Part shown: piece after piece, positions 1 to 10,948 of the stretch
Position numbering within the stretch: position 1 is the stretch's first letter
Layout: the number at the start of each line of letters is the position of its first letter
The notes under the pieces: generated by a model
The model's database searches: none
What the model was told of the DNA's origin: nothing
What the model saw: only the letters and a program-made list of their open reading frames with translations
Assembly: GCA_011390535.1 (NCBI GenBank)
Contig: JAABSF010000002.1
Span: 1 to 38,940, forward strand
Source: Deltaproteobacteria bacterium
GTDB lineage: Bacteria; Myxococcota_A; Polyangia; HGW-17; SLPX01
Length of the DNA stretch: 38,940 bases
Reading direction: 5' to 3'
Program-made: the position numbers and the translations under genes

Positions 1-1041
1 GAGATCGAAGCTTACCGAGAGAGCGCAGAAGAACGGGTCAGACAACTTGAAGAAGCAATCTCGGAGGCGGTGAGAGAGAAACATATTATTCGAGAGTCCC
101 TTGAATATCGAATTGAGCAGGTACAAAGGTCGGCCGTTCAAGAGATAAATGCGTTTAGGGTGAGGATGGAAAAGGAGAGAGAGGCCCGTATACAGGCGGA
201 AGAACGGCTGGAAAATGAAATAGCCATACGGGTTTCTTTAGAGAAGCAGCTATCGGAGAGCATGGCTGAAGAGGCTGAAGTTACAAGAGAGCGAGAGAAC
301 CTTGTCTATGAATTGAGCCGGGAAAAAGCAGCTCGGGCTAGGCTTGAAGGTCGGATAAAAGACATGACTCAAGGAGTCGAAACACCGGCTTCTTTAGTTA
401 ACGCAGAGAAGATGCAGGATCTCGAGACGAGGCTGGGAGCTGTTCAAATCGAGCTAAGCGCGGCGTTAGAGAGGGCTGATAGAGAGGAAAGGCTCAGGGT
501 TCAAAGTGATTTGAAAATGGAGGGGTTGGAGCAGGAAAAGAACTCTATACGTCGTCTACTGGGTGAAGCACGCAGTGTTCTTGGTGCTCGTGAACAGGAG
601 CTCGCAGAAGCTCGTAGAGCCATTGCTTTTAAGGAAGATGAAATACAAGAGCATAAAAGAAATCTGAAGACATCGAAAGAGCATATAAAGGAAAAAGATG
701 GTGTACTGAAGACCTTGCGGAAAGATCTTTTTGCGGCGAAAGATGCCGTTGTAAAAGCAGAGAAAGAAAAAGCGGCTGCTATAGCCTCGTTTAGAAGAGA
801 TTTGGTGAGAGTTGAACAGGCATACGGTGCTACACTGCATCATTTGAAGATGGAGCTGGAGGTTAGAGCCGATGAGATGGAAGAGGCCGTGCGCCAGTTA
901 GAGCAAGGAGAAGGGATTATCTGGGAACTTCGTGATGAGGCAACCAGGAATGCTGCAAGGTTGGCCGCGAGCCTGGACGCCTTGAAGCAAAAAGAAATTT
1001 TGATTGAGGAGCTACGAGAGAGTTTAGGAGAGAGCCCATAG
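1..1041 (+). CDS. Coiled-coil protein, truncated at left window edge
   Basis: Frame is open from base 1 with no stop upstream of the listed GTG at 70. Product is Glu/Lys/Arg/Ala-rich with heptad-like pattern; stops at 1039-1041. Confidence 0.75.
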   Translation, partial: EIEAYRESAEERVRQLEEAISEAVREKHIIRESLEYRIEQVQRSAVQEINAFRVRMEKEREARIQAEERLENEIAIRVSLEKQLSESMAEEAEVTRERENLVYELSREKAARARLEGRIKDMTQGVETPASLVNAEKMQDLETRLGAVQIELSAALERADREERLRVQSDLKMEGLEQEKNSIRRLLGEARSVLGAREQELAEARRAIAFKEDEIQEHKRNLKTSKEHIKEKDGVLKTLRKDLFAAKDAVVKAEKEKAAAIASFRRDLVRVEQAYGATLHHLKMELEVRADEMEEAVRQLEQGEGIIWELRDEATRNAARLAASLDALKQKEILIEELRESLGESP

Positions 1042-1050
1042 GGTGTGTTT

Positions 1051-1437
1051 TCAGGTCTTTGGACGGTTTGGATTTTTGCTCACGGAGTGTGTAGATTTTT
1101 TGGTTTTTGGTTTTGCTTTTCTAATTGTGGTGGGGCCGGTGACCGTTATGTGTTTTTTGAGTTTTTGAAATGTGCTGCGGCCGATGCCCTTGATTTTGGT
1201 AATATCCTTTGCTTGTCTGAATGGGTGAGCCTTTCGATGTTGAATTATCGCTTTGGCTCGGCTGCGACCTATGTAAGGAAGTATCGTTAACTTACTCAAC
1301 GGGGCTGTGTTTATGTTGCAGACTCCGGCTATTGGGTGGGGCTTTCGGGGAATAGTTCTCTTAGCGCCGCTTGCCGATGTTGCTAAGGCCGTCACAAAAA
1401 TTGCCATGAGCAGACTCGTGTTTACTACTTTTTTCAT
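1051..1437 (-). CDS. ComEA-like helix-hairpin-helix DNA-binding protein with signal peptide
   Basis: N-terminal hydrophobic signal, then 'CNINTAPLSKLTILPYIGRSRAKAIIQHRKAHPFRQAKDITKIKGIGRSTFQKLKKHI', a typical ComEA HhH repeat. Confidence 0.9.
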   Translation of the reverse strand: MKKVVNTSLLMAIFVTALATSASGAKRTIPRKPHPIAGVCNINTAPLSKLTILPYIGRSRAKAIIQHRKAHPFRQAKDITKIKGIGRSTFQKLKKHITVTGPTTIRKAKPKTKKSTHSVSKNPNRPKT

Positions 1438-1548
1438 TTTTTTCTCCTTCTTGTTGTTTGCGGTTTAGAGGTGTTTCGGCACCTTTTTTCCGCGGTTTGG
1501 TTTAAGGGGTGCGTGTTGGTGGTAATCCAAATAACCCCATGAAAACAT

Positions 1549-1827
1549 TTACATATTAGCTGAATCGAAGACACTTCTTTCGTGTCTGTGCTCCTGTAAG
1601 GAGACAGTGTCGTTTGACGGAGACTCTGTTCCTGTATCTTCTCGGTCTTTTCTTTTGTGGTTACGAACATGCAACCGTCCGTTTACAGGCATTGCGTCAA
1701 GGCGGACGTTTATTGATCCGTCTTGGTTGACAAAGCCTATTCCAATGCGGACCCAACGGTTTTTAGCACCTTCTCGTTCTACGATTGTGTAGATTGCCTT
1801 TAACTGGACTCCGGTTTCTTGTGACAT
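1549..1827 (-). CDS. Small conserved hypothetical protein
   Basis: 'LKAIYTIVEREGAKNRWVRIGIGFVNQDGSINVRLDAMPVNGRLHVRN' resembles a short family I associate with Myxococcota/delta genomes (recollection, not searched). The remaining C-terminal tail is low-similarity. Confidence 0.65.
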   Translation of the reverse strand: MSQETGVQLKAIYTIVEREGAKNRWVRIGIGFVNQDGSINVRLDAMPVNGRLHVRNHKRKDREDTGTESPSNDTVSLQEHRHERSVFDSANM

Positions 1828-2091
1828 TTGAAAGACTCCTATGGATTTGAAGGTTTAATTTATGAGATGGTGTCATATGCACAGAACATGCCAGGCACAA
1901 AACCGTGTGTTTTTAGATACTTAGAGGGTTTTTGTATTTTGGCTTACATGACAGGTTTGTTTTGTTATGGTGGGTATCCCCTACGAGCATTTCCAGGATC
2001 ATGGTTGTAAAGGGTCAGCGATTTCGGTAAAGCCCTTGGTTTTGATTATTGTTCATGTAGGGTGAGATGAAATGGTGTTTTGAGTGACGGA

Positions 2092-3924
2092 TTAATTGAC
2101 AGGAATGATAGGCTTGGCGGCTATAAAGGGGATTTCCAGGTAAAACAAATCATCGGCTGATGTTTTTAGGTAGCTGTCCCAAAATCCTGGAGCGTCCACA
2201 GTACCCAGCTTTTCCGCCTCAAGATCCCGGTTCATGTCCATCATGGTGACCTCACCGCCCAAGAAAAAAAGATCCTGGCCGACGGGATCAATGGACAAGA
2301 GGCTGGTTTCGAGTCTGTGTGCCGATGCTATCATTGCTGATTCACATGCATCTTCAAGACACCCCTCCGGTTGCTGTATTTCAGAACAGATGATTTTATC
2401 AATGCTTGTACACGCCCTCTCAGTGTCAGTGGAATTGCCTGATAATAAGTGCTCCAGACCGGAAAGAACACTGGGGATGGATGCTCCGAGGTAATGAGAA
2501 TTAAGCACTTGTAGTAAAAGCCGACCGGGTCTAATGGAAAAACCATGTTCTTCAAATAAGAGCACCATTGGAGATGATGGTTCTTTTTCGATGAGAATTG
2601 AATTCGCCCTTGTTATCGGCGCTCCGATACTTTGAATGTCAACGGATGGCATGCCGAAGGCGTCGTAAAAGCGGGCGGTTTTCAAAACATGATCAGCCAC
2701 CCATTGTCCCGGCACACCGATACTTCGAAAGCTCATCATTGAATAGATGGTGAACCTTAATAAGGCGGAACTCTCCGTTTGTGCGAGTGCTTTTAGCTTT
2801 GCTGTGGATTCCTCTCTGCAGACGCTCTCCTGGAGTATTTTGTCCAGAGAGGGTGAATTGCCTTCTGTCCATCCGGTACGACACCGCGCGACTTTTTGTC
2901 CGCGGAGATCTTCAATTTTTAACCCCAACTCATTGGTAGGGGTGGTGTTTCCGCAGGTGAGATCTTCCGGGTCTGTTTCAGGGTTTTCCAAAGCGCTTTG
3001 GAGGCAATCCAAAAAGCTCTCGGCACACCCGTAATCACATTCTCCCATGAATGTCCACGGGCGGAGGGCTGTCATTATTTGTTCGCCTCCGTTTTCTCCG
3101 GAAGGCAGGACTACTTCTGAACGAACTTCGTACAAATCTGAAGGGTTTGGGACCAGATCGTGCATAATGATTATGGTCTGGAGGAAAGCATTTGGTTTTA
3201 GAGCATTTTCTCTGATTTCTTTGCAACCAAATGTTTCTTTTTTTCCCTCATCGTTTTTTGATAGTATGGTTACCGCATATGAAGATAAGAGTGGAAGGAA
3301 CCCGAAAACAGCATTATCTTGCAATGATTCCAGAGTTCTGACTTTTTCGGCTATTATTGGATCGGACATTTCCAGTTCAGAGCATGTTCTGCCCAAATAG
3401 AGCGAAGCTTGTATTTGTTTCAGATCTTCAGGGTTATGCATCCCTTCGTAATCTGTAAAAACAATGAGGGATCCGAAACCGGCATCACTCACGGCGACAT
3501 TATATCTAACCAATGGCGCAGACTCTGCTGTGACATCCACATCAAAAAAGGATTCTTCATAACCTGCCATTAAAAGCATTGTGGCTATTCCATTTTGGTC
3601 TGTGACCGCTTTAGGCTGAGCAAGTGTGGAGCCTCCTGTTTCTCCCCGCATGGCGAAGAGAATTTCCTCGCCGGCCAAAGGATCGCTTGTGTGATCTGTA
3701 TAACGAACCTTCAGCGTTATGGATTCTCCGGGAACAAGCCCTATGTCTCTACCGGGGGGTGACAGAATCGTAAGTAAATTAGGGCCCGTTATTTCTCCGT
3801 CGGGATCTGGCTGACCAGCTGTGTCTGAGCAGCCAAAAAGGGCTACGCTCAGGCAAAACGTTAAGAAACACAATCGTGCAAAAAATGATTGCAAAGAATT
3901 AGGTAGTGAAATCGATCCGTCCAT
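2092..3924 (-). CDS. Large lipoprotein with N-terminal Ig-like (Big_1-type) domain
   Basis: Lipobox 'VALFGCSD'; 'LVPGESITLKVRYTDHTSDPLAGEEILFAMRGETGGSTLAQPKAVTDQNGIATMLLMAG' is a Big_1-like pattern. Confidence 0.85.
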   Translation of the reverse strand: MDGSISLPNSLQSFFARLCFLTFCLSVALFGCSDTAGQPDPDGEITGPNLLTILSPPGRDIGLVPGESITLKVRYTDHTSDPLAGEEILFAMRGETGGSTLAQPKAVTDQNGIATMLLMAGYEESFFDVDVTAESAPLVRYNVAVSDAGFGSLIVFTDYEGMHNPEDLKQIQASLYLGRTCSELEMSDPIIAEKVRTLESLQDNAVFGFLPLLSSYAVTILSKNDEGKKETFGCKEIRENALKPNAFLQTIIIMHDLVPNPSDLYEVRSEVVLPSGENGGEQIMTALRPWTFMGECDYGCAESFLDCLQSALENPETDPEDLTCGNTTPTNELGLKIEDLRGQKVARCRTGWTEGNSPSLDKILQESVCREESTAKLKALAQTESSALLRFTIYSMMSFRSIGVPGQWVADHVLKTARFYDAFGMPSVDIQSIGAPITRANSILIEKEPSSPMVLLFEEHGFSIRPGRLLLQVLNSHYLGASIPSVLSGLEHLLSGNSTDTERACTSIDKIICSEIQQPEGCLEDACESAMIASAHRLETSLLSIDPVGQDLFFLGGEVTMMDMNRDLEAEKLGTVDAPGFWDSYLKTSADDLFYLEIPFIAAKPIIPVN

Positions 3925-4000
3925 GCATTAAGAATACCACAGAGCTTTCCGGAAACAATACCTTAAGGAAATATCACTTTTACAATACCTTTTATTTTGC

Positions 4001-4029
4001 TTGAACTCCCAAAAAGGGGGTGCTAATAG
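4001..4029 (+). promoter_or_regulatory. Sigma-70-type promoter candidate upstream of mreB
   Basis: TTGAAC (4001-4006), 17-nt spacer, TAATAG (4024-4029). Confidence 0.4.
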
Positions 4030-4177
4030 ACTTTGGTCATGAGAACAGCTCTGTTATTGGTAACCGTAGTGTTATAAAATGTCTTTTTTTCCAGTAATAG
4101 GGTTCAAAAATTATTGATTTCGGGTTTATACGTGCTTTTTATTGCAGTTTAGATTTTCCTTGGCGAAAAGTGCGTAG

Positions 4178-5230
<1,053 letters not shown>

Positions 5231-5330
5231 CTCTGCTCTGCCTTGACTCATGTTCAGGCTCTCGCCTTGCTAGGTTGGGGAATGCCTGCTACCCTGTTTT
5301 TCCTGAAAGAGAGAGGTTTGTCTGGTTGCC

Positions 5331-6245
5331 ATGGTCTTTGTAATACTTTCAAGAAAGGCCCGGGAGTTGGTTCTTTGTGTTCTGCTCTTAACCCTCCCGG
5401 TGATTTTTCTTTATTCGAACATAAAGAAGCCTTCTGAAATAAACTCCTTTGATCGTGTGATTCTTAAAATATCCGCGCCTATTCAGCAGGCATCGGTTGC
5501 GGTTTTCAGGCGGGTTCTAGCGGTCTGGCAAGACTATCTTTATCTTGTAAAGTTGCGTGCCGAGAACAAAAAAATAAGAAGTGAAAATAAAATATTGAGG
5601 GCAAATAACAGAATCTTAACTGCCTGGGCCGCGCGTGGCCGAAAACTCGAGAGGATGCTTAATTTTAAAAAAGATTCGCCTGCGGAGATGCTGGCGGCAA
5701 AAGTGATCGGTCGTTCTGTGTCGCCCTATTTTAGAGTCGTCCGTATACGCATTGATCGAGGAGATAAGGAGGTTGCTCCGGGGATGCCTGTTGTCGTACC
5801 GGAAGGTGTTGTTGGGCGCATACACAGGGTTTTCGGTGAGTATTCCGATGTTTTGCTCTCTGTAGATCCTTCTAGCCGGATAGATGTTGTGGATTCAAGG
5901 ACAGGTTCCCGTGGTATTTTAAAGGGGAGCGGAGATCAAAAAGGATACACTGCAAGAATAGATTATCTTTTAAGACAAGATGAGGTTCAGGTAGGGGATC
6001 AGGTGGTAACATCAGGGATGGGAGATCTGTTTCCGAAAGATCTTCCCGTAGGGACTATTGTGAAGGTCTTGAAGAAAAGCTATGGCCTTTACCAAGAGGT
6101 AGTAGTCAAACCGGCAGTGGATTTTTCAAGAATAACGAAAGTCATGGTGGTGATTTCTCCACCACCACCGCCGGATCCTACAGCTCCGAAAAAAGGGCAC
6201 CGAAGAACAAGAAAGTCGAGAGTAGGGTTGAGACCTTATGATTGA
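5331..6245 (+). CDS. mreC: Rod shape-determining protein MreC
   Basis: N-terminal TM, coiled coil, then beta domain with 'PVVVPEGVVGRIHRV...SDVLLSVDPSSRIDV...QVGDQVVTSGMGDLFPKDLPVGTI'. Lies between mreB and mreD. Confidence 0.95.
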   Translation: MVFVILSRKARELVLCVLLLTLPVIFLYSNIKKPSEINSFDRVILKISAPIQQASVAVFRRVLAVWQDYLYLVKLRAENKKIRSENKILRANNRILTAWAARGRKLERMLNFKKDSPAEMLAAKVIGRSVSPYFRVVRIRIDRGDKEVAPGMPVVVPEGVVGRIHRVFGEYSDVLLSVDPSSRIDVVDSRTGSRGILKGSGDQKGYTARIDYLLRQDEVQVGDQVVTSGMGDLFPKDLPVGTIVKVLKKSYGLYQEVVVKPAVDFSRITKVMVVISPPPPPDPTAPKKGHRRTRKSRVGLRPYD

Positions 6246-6305
6246 CACAAATTTTTTGAGCAAACTGGTTATGTATTTTGTTTTTGTAAAGGATGCGGGA
6301 AGTAA

Positions 6306-6824
6306 ATGAATCGAAGGCATTTAGTTCTTTTTATTGAAGGGTATCTCGGGTTGGTGCTTTTAGCCCCCCTGAATCACCTGTTGCCTTGGAAGATACCCTT
6401 TCCTGATCTGGTTTTGTTGACGGTTCTTTATACAGCGCTGGCCGTAAAGGGCAGTTTTGCCGCAGGGGCCGCGGTGGCAGTTGGGCTGGGTTATTTGGCC
6501 GATTTGTTTACCGGGGCACCAAAGGGACTTTACAGCTTAACCTTGGGCATTTGTTATTTTACGGTGCGATCCATGAGCGCTCGACTCTATGTGAGAGGAA
6601 AGATCTCCCAGGTGATGGTGGCGTTTTTTGTTGCAATGGGGGTGGGGGTTTTGCAGGCGGTTATGACAGCATTTATTGGTGAGTACTCTTTTTTTCCACT
6701 TTTGAAATCGGCTTTCGGTGGAGCTGTAGCCACGGCCCTTTGTTCTCCGTTTGTTTTTTGGGTATTATGGTCCATGGATCGTAAGGTGGCGCCGGAGATA
6801 ATTTTTGAAGGATTTTTTAGATGA
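6306..6824 (+). CDS. mreD: Rod shape-determining protein MreD
   Basis: Small polytopic membrane protein in conserved mreC-mreD-mrdA position; overlaps mrdA by 4 nt. Confidence 0.87.
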   Translation: MNRRHLVLFIEGYLGLVLLAPLNHLLPWKIPFPDLVLLTVLYTALAVKGSFAAGAAVAVGLGYLADLFTGAPKGLYSLTLGICYFTVRSMSARLYVRGKISQVMVAFFVAMGVGVLQAVMTAFIGEYSFFPLLKSAFGGAVATALCSPFVFWVLWSMDRKVAPEIIFEGFFR

Positions 6825-8692
6825 TTGGCAGTGGATCACAAGACATAGGTTTCGGAAAGAGGTCGCACTATTTAGTGGCAGTGGTATCGGTCTTTTTCTT
6901 TTTATTGGGCGCCAGACTCTTTCATTTACAGGTTATTGAAGGCGCAGAATATCAAAGGAAAGCTGAGAATAATTTTATTCACAGGGTTGTCCTCTCACCG
7001 GTAAGAGGGCTGATTAAAGATCGAAACGGCAGGGTTTTGGTACATAATCGGCCTAGTTACAATGTTTACATTATCCCTAGGTTTTTCACCGAGAGTGCTT
7101 TTGATAATCTAAAGAGACATCTTGGGTTGGATGACGAACAGATCAACTACATAGACAATAAAATCATAAAAGCGCAAGGGGAGAAGCGGTTTTTTTCTCT
7201 TCTCGCCGTGAGAGACATAGGCAGAGATGAGCTCGCGAAGTTGGAGACCAATATGCATCAAATGCCTGGTGTCAGGGTTGTTTCCGAGACCAGGCGCGTC
7301 TATCCCCACGGCCCCCTGGCCGCACATGTGCTGGGTTATCTCAATGAAGTGTCAGGCAGTGAGATTGAGAGGCTTAAGGGTTATCGACCCGGCGACAAGA
7401 TTGGCAGATACGGTGTAGAGAGGCGATGGGAGTTCTATCTGCGCGGGATTCCAGGTATGGAGTCTTTTGTAGTGAACGCAAGCGGTCAACGTAAAGATGA
7501 AAATGTACAGAACAAGCTTCTTGGTCCTCTATCCAAGCGGCGGGAGGATGCGCGTCCGGGTTATCATTTAGTTCTGACGATAGATGCCGATGTACAGAAG
7601 AGCGCCGAAAGAGCTCTGCGGTGGCATGATTCCGGTGCGGCTGTTGTGCTGGAAGCAAAAACGGGACGAGTGTTGGCCATGGCATCAAAGCCCAGTTTTG
7701 ATCCGAATGTGTTGAGTGGACGGCTCTCTCAAGAGCAAGCTCGCGCACTTTATGATAACCCTTATAATCCGATGTTGGATAAAGTTCTTCAAGGGAGTTA
7801 CTTCCCTGGGTCAACTTACAAAGTCATTCCGGCAATAGCTGCTTTAGAGGAGCGACTGGTAGACACATCTGAAGAGCTTTTTTGTAAAAAATACCACGAA
7901 TATGGGAAGCGGTCTGCCTTTCGTTGTACAAAAATGCATGGACCGATGGATTTATACCGGGCTATTGTACAAAGCTGTAATATCTATTTCTATCACATGG
8001 CCGAGAGGGTTGGGATGGATAGAATGGCACGTTATGCCAGAGATTTTGGTTTGGGGACACCAAGTGGTTTGGGGTTGAACAGCGAACAAGGTGGGTTCAT
8101 TCCGACAAAGGCTTGGTACAACAAGAATATGCCCGGAGGTTTTCGAATAGGTCACACCCTTAACTCGGGTGTCGGGCAGGGTAATGTTACAGTGACACCA
8201 TTACAACTTGCAGTGTTGTTTTCAACCATAGCAAATGGAGGGAAGCTTTATTTGCCTCAGATTGTGGAGAGAATAGAATCCACCGATGGTGAGGTTGTAC
8301 AGGAATTTCCTCCACAAATCAGAAGGCGGGTACAAGTCTCTCAGAAAACACTTCGTTTGATTCGAGAGGCGCTATCAGGTGTTGTCAATCATCCTCTCGG
8401 GACGGCGCATGAAGCTAGGGTCAATGATATCGAAGTAGCCGGTAAGACCGGGACGGCACAGGTAAGAAAAATCGGGAAAGCAAGGCGGGGAGGCAAAGAG
8501 TGGAGAAGGTTTATGGATCATGCCTGGTTTGCAGCCTATGCACCGGTGGGTGATCCGGAGATCGTCGTTGTGGTGTTGGTGGAACACGGCGGAAGCGCGG
8601 CCAAAGTTGCAGCGCCGGAGGCCATAAAAATCATTAGACATTATTTTAAGCAGATCAAGCCTCGGCGCCAACAAAAGGGCGATTCTATTTGA
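6821..8692 (+). CDS. mrdA: Penicillin-binding protein 2 (peptidoglycan transpeptidase)
   Basis: 'SPVRGLIKDRNGRVL', active-site 'PGSTYKVIPAIAAL', 'SCN', 'AGKTGTAQV'. Confidence 0.97.
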   Translation: MIGSGSQDIGFGKRSHYLVAVVSVFFFLLGARLFHLQVIEGAEYQRKAENNFIHRVVLSPVRGLIKDRNGRVLVHNRPSYNVYIIPRFFTESAFDNLKRHLGLDDEQINYIDNKIIKAQGEKRFFSLLAVRDIGRDELAKLETNMHQMPGVRVVSETRRVYPHGPLAAHVLGYLNEVSGSEIERLKGYRPGDKIGRYGVERRWEFYLRGIPGMESFVVNASGQRKDENVQNKLLGPLSKRREDARPGYHLVLTIDADVQKSAERALRWHDSGAAVVLEAKTGRVLAMASKPSFDPNVLSGRLSQEQARALYDNPYNPMLDKVLQGSYFPGSTYKVIPAIAALEERLVDTSEELFCKKYHEYGKRSAFRCTKMHGPMDLYRAIVQSCNIYFYHMAERVGMDRMARYARDFGLGTPSGLGLNSEQGGFIPTKAWYNKNMPGGFRIGHTLNSGVGQGNVTVTPLQLAVLFSTIANGGKLYLPQIVERIESTDGEVVQEFPPQIRRRVQVSQKTLRLIREALSGVVNHPLGTAHEARVNDIEVAGKTGTAQVRKIGKARRGGKEWRRFMDHAWFAAYAPVGDPEIVVVVLVEHGGSAAKVAAPEAIKIIRHYFKQIKPRRQQKGDSI

Positions 8693-8722
8693 GTCGACAC
8701 TGCTTTTTGCTCAGGTTTTTGC

Positions 8723-9823
8723 ATGCAAACTTTATTTAGGAGACTTCGAGTTGAGCTTGATTGGACACTATTACTCATTTTGATGTCCATTATTGGGATA
8801 GGTCTGATTAATCTGTACAGTGCCTCGCGGGGTCTTCGTGAGGGGATGTTTTTTCAACAAGTCTATTGGGTGATTTTAGGGTTTTCTGTTTTTCTAGTGG
8901 TAGCGACGATAGACTACAGGCTGTACAATCAGTACGGCTATATTATATATGTTCTAGGGATTTTGACGCTGATATTGGTGGTGCTCATCGGGAGGACGGT
9001 AAAAGGTTCAACTAGATGGCTTGGTTATGGGCCTTTTCAAATCCAACCCTCGGAAATCATGAAGGTAGTGGCTATTATAGCATTGGCAAAATATCTTCAT
9101 AACGAACCTACCCCCGAAGGAAGAAACTTAAAACAGATGGTGATCCCCTTTGGGATAGTGGCTTTGCCCATAGCATTGATTTTGTTGCAACCTGATCTGG
9201 GCACTGGAATGCTGATTTTGCTGATCTTTTTTTCATTGATGCTCATAACGAAGCTCAAGATAAGATCTCTCATTACATTGTTGTCAACGGGGTTTGTGAT
9301 AGTGCCGCTGGTATGGAGCTTCATGCTTAGAGATTATCAAAAGCGGCGAATACTAGTGTTTCTGGACCCATCCTCTGACCCGTCGGGGGCCGGCTGGCAT
9401 TCCAGGCAGTCTATATATGCCATCGGGTCAGGTAGACTTTTTGGAAAAGGATATATGCAAGGAACTCAGCATCAGTTTAAGTTTCTGCCTGAACACTGGA
9501 CGGATTTTCCTTATTCGGTTTGGGCGGAGGAGTGGGGTTTTTTGGGAGCGCTGATTTTGCTCGGGCTTTATTTGTTTCTCATAATATGGTCGATTAGGCT
9601 TGGTGCCAAGGCGAGAGATCGTTTCGGAGCGCTTATTTGCTTCGGAGTGGGAGCCATGTTTTTTTGGCACGTCATTATCAATGTCGGAATGGTTACAGGG
9701 TTGGTGCCTGTCGTTGGTGTTACTCTGCCTTTGTTTTCATATGGGGGGTCTTCCATCCTTACCTTCATGATGGGAGCGGGTTTGTTGATGAGCGTTGGCT
9801 CTCGACGTTATTGGGGTAGCTAA
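8723..9823 (+). CDS. rodA: Rod shape-determining protein RodA (SEDS glycosyltransferase)
   Basis: Polytopic; 'STRWLGYGPFQIQPSEIMKV', 'LQPDLGTGM', 'LPEHWTDFPYSVWAEEWGF', 'LPLFSYGGSSIL'. Confidence 0.97.
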   Translation: MQTLFRRLRVELDWTLLLILMSIIGIGLINLYSASRGLREGMFFQQVYWVILGFSVFLVVATIDYRLYNQYGYIIYVLGILTLILVVLIGRTVKGSTRWLGYGPFQIQPSEIMKVVAIIALAKYLHNEPTPEGRNLKQMVIPFGIVALPIALILLQPDLGTGMLILLIFFSLMLITKLKIRSLITLLSTGFVIVPLVWSFMLRDYQKRRILVFLDPSSDPSGAGWHSRQSIYAIGSGRLFGKGYMQGTQHQFKFLPEHWTDFPYSVWAEEWGFLGALILLGLYLFLIIWSIRLGAKARDRFGALICFGVGAMFFWHVIINVGMVTGLVPVVGVTLPLFSYGGSSILTFMMGAGLLMSVGSRRYWGS

Positions 9824-9846
9824 CAAAGAGATCAAGGTTTTAGGTT

Positions 9847-10848
9847 ATGGATTTTTTCTCTCATGGAAAGAAAGATCTTCTTGGATTTGTCGCTAAGAGT
9901 CCGGCTATGGCTCCGGTCAGCGCATTTTTGTCTAGGCAATCAAAAACAAACCTGCCGATCATTATCGAAGGAGAGGCGGGTACAGGTAAAGAATTTGCTG
10001 CGCGGTTTTTGCATTACAATGGTTCCAGGAGGGAGGCTCCCTTTTCCACACTTTCCTTGACATCTTTGCCTCCCGAGCTCGTTTTTAATGAGCTTTTTAG
10101 TGTCACCACAGGAAAGTTTCATGGAACCCGAGGGGGAAGTTTGGTTTTAAAAGAGCTTTGGGCGTTGCCAAAAAAAGACCAAAAACGGCTTGTGGAAATA
10201 TTGAGCGATGATGGCAGGAAGGACAAAACTCCGCTGGAAGTGTGGGATGTCCGTTTGATCATGACATCATCCATGAATCTCGAAAAATCTGTTGAGAGCA
10301 AATTTGTAGATCCTGAGTTGAAGAGATTTCTGCAGCAAAACAGGGTCCTTATCCCCCCACTACGAAGAAGACCTTCAGACATAGGGGGTTTATGTGAGTT
10401 GTTTTTGGAAAGGATGGCAAATGATCTCGAAAGGCCGAAGATCAGGATGGATGCACGAGTTATAGATAGGCTGATTGAATATGATTGGCCCGGCAACATT
10501 AAAGAGTTAAAAGATATTGTAAGGCGAATAGTGGTCCAGGCGACAGAAAACCGGATAACAGAGCACCACCTGAAAGGGATCCTTCCTATGGTAGAAGATG
10601 ATATTCCAGTTGACAGGTTTTCTTTGGAGGAGCTCATGAGAGCCAAGCTCGGGACCTTTTTAAAGAGAATCCGTGGATACCATGTTGAAGGTCTCTACTC
10701 TGAGGTGATGTCTCGTGTTGAGACACCGCTTCTGGAGTTGGTGCTTGAAGAGACGGGAGGAAATCAACTTAAGGCCTCGAAAATATTGGGGATCAATCGC
10801 AACACGCTTCGCAACAAAATCAGGAAAAAGAGCATAAGAGTTCGTTGA
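9847..10848 (+). CDS. AAA+ enhancer-binding-like protein with Fis-type HTH, lacking the GAFTGA loop
   Basis: Walker A 'GEAGTGKE'; 'YDWPGNIKELKDIVRR'; C-terminal 'LLELVLEETGGNQLKASKILGINRNTLRNKIRK'. The GAFTGA region and Walker B are degenerate ('ELFSVTTGKFHGTRGGSLVLKEL'). Confidence 0.85.
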   Translation: MDFFSHGKKDLLGFVAKSPAMAPVSAFLSRQSKTNLPIIIEGEAGTGKEFAARFLHYNGSRREAPFSTLSLTSLPPELVFNELFSVTTGKFHGTRGGSLVLKELWALPKKDQKRLVEILSDDGRKDKTPLEVWDVRLIMTSSMNLEKSVESKFVDPELKRFLQQNRVLIPPLRRRPSDIGGLCELFLERMANDLERPKIRMDARVIDRLIEYDWPGNIKELKDIVRRIVVQATENRITEHHLKGILPMVEDDIPVDRFSLEELMRAKLGTFLKRIRGYHVEGLYSEVMSRVETPLLELVLEETGGNQLKASKILGINRNTLRNKIRKKSIRVR

Positions 10849-10948
10849 ATTATGATCATTATCTGATTTTATTTCTATTGAATAAGTTGTTCTTGCGAAA
10901 ACTCTAGATACTCCGCTAAAATGAAGAACTCTTTTTTTATGGTGACTT

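Noticed and set aside
1434-1670. 78-aa minus-strand ORF between the ComEA-like and 92-aa genes
   Set aside because: Overlaps the better-supported 92-aa gene out of frame; low-complexity composition.
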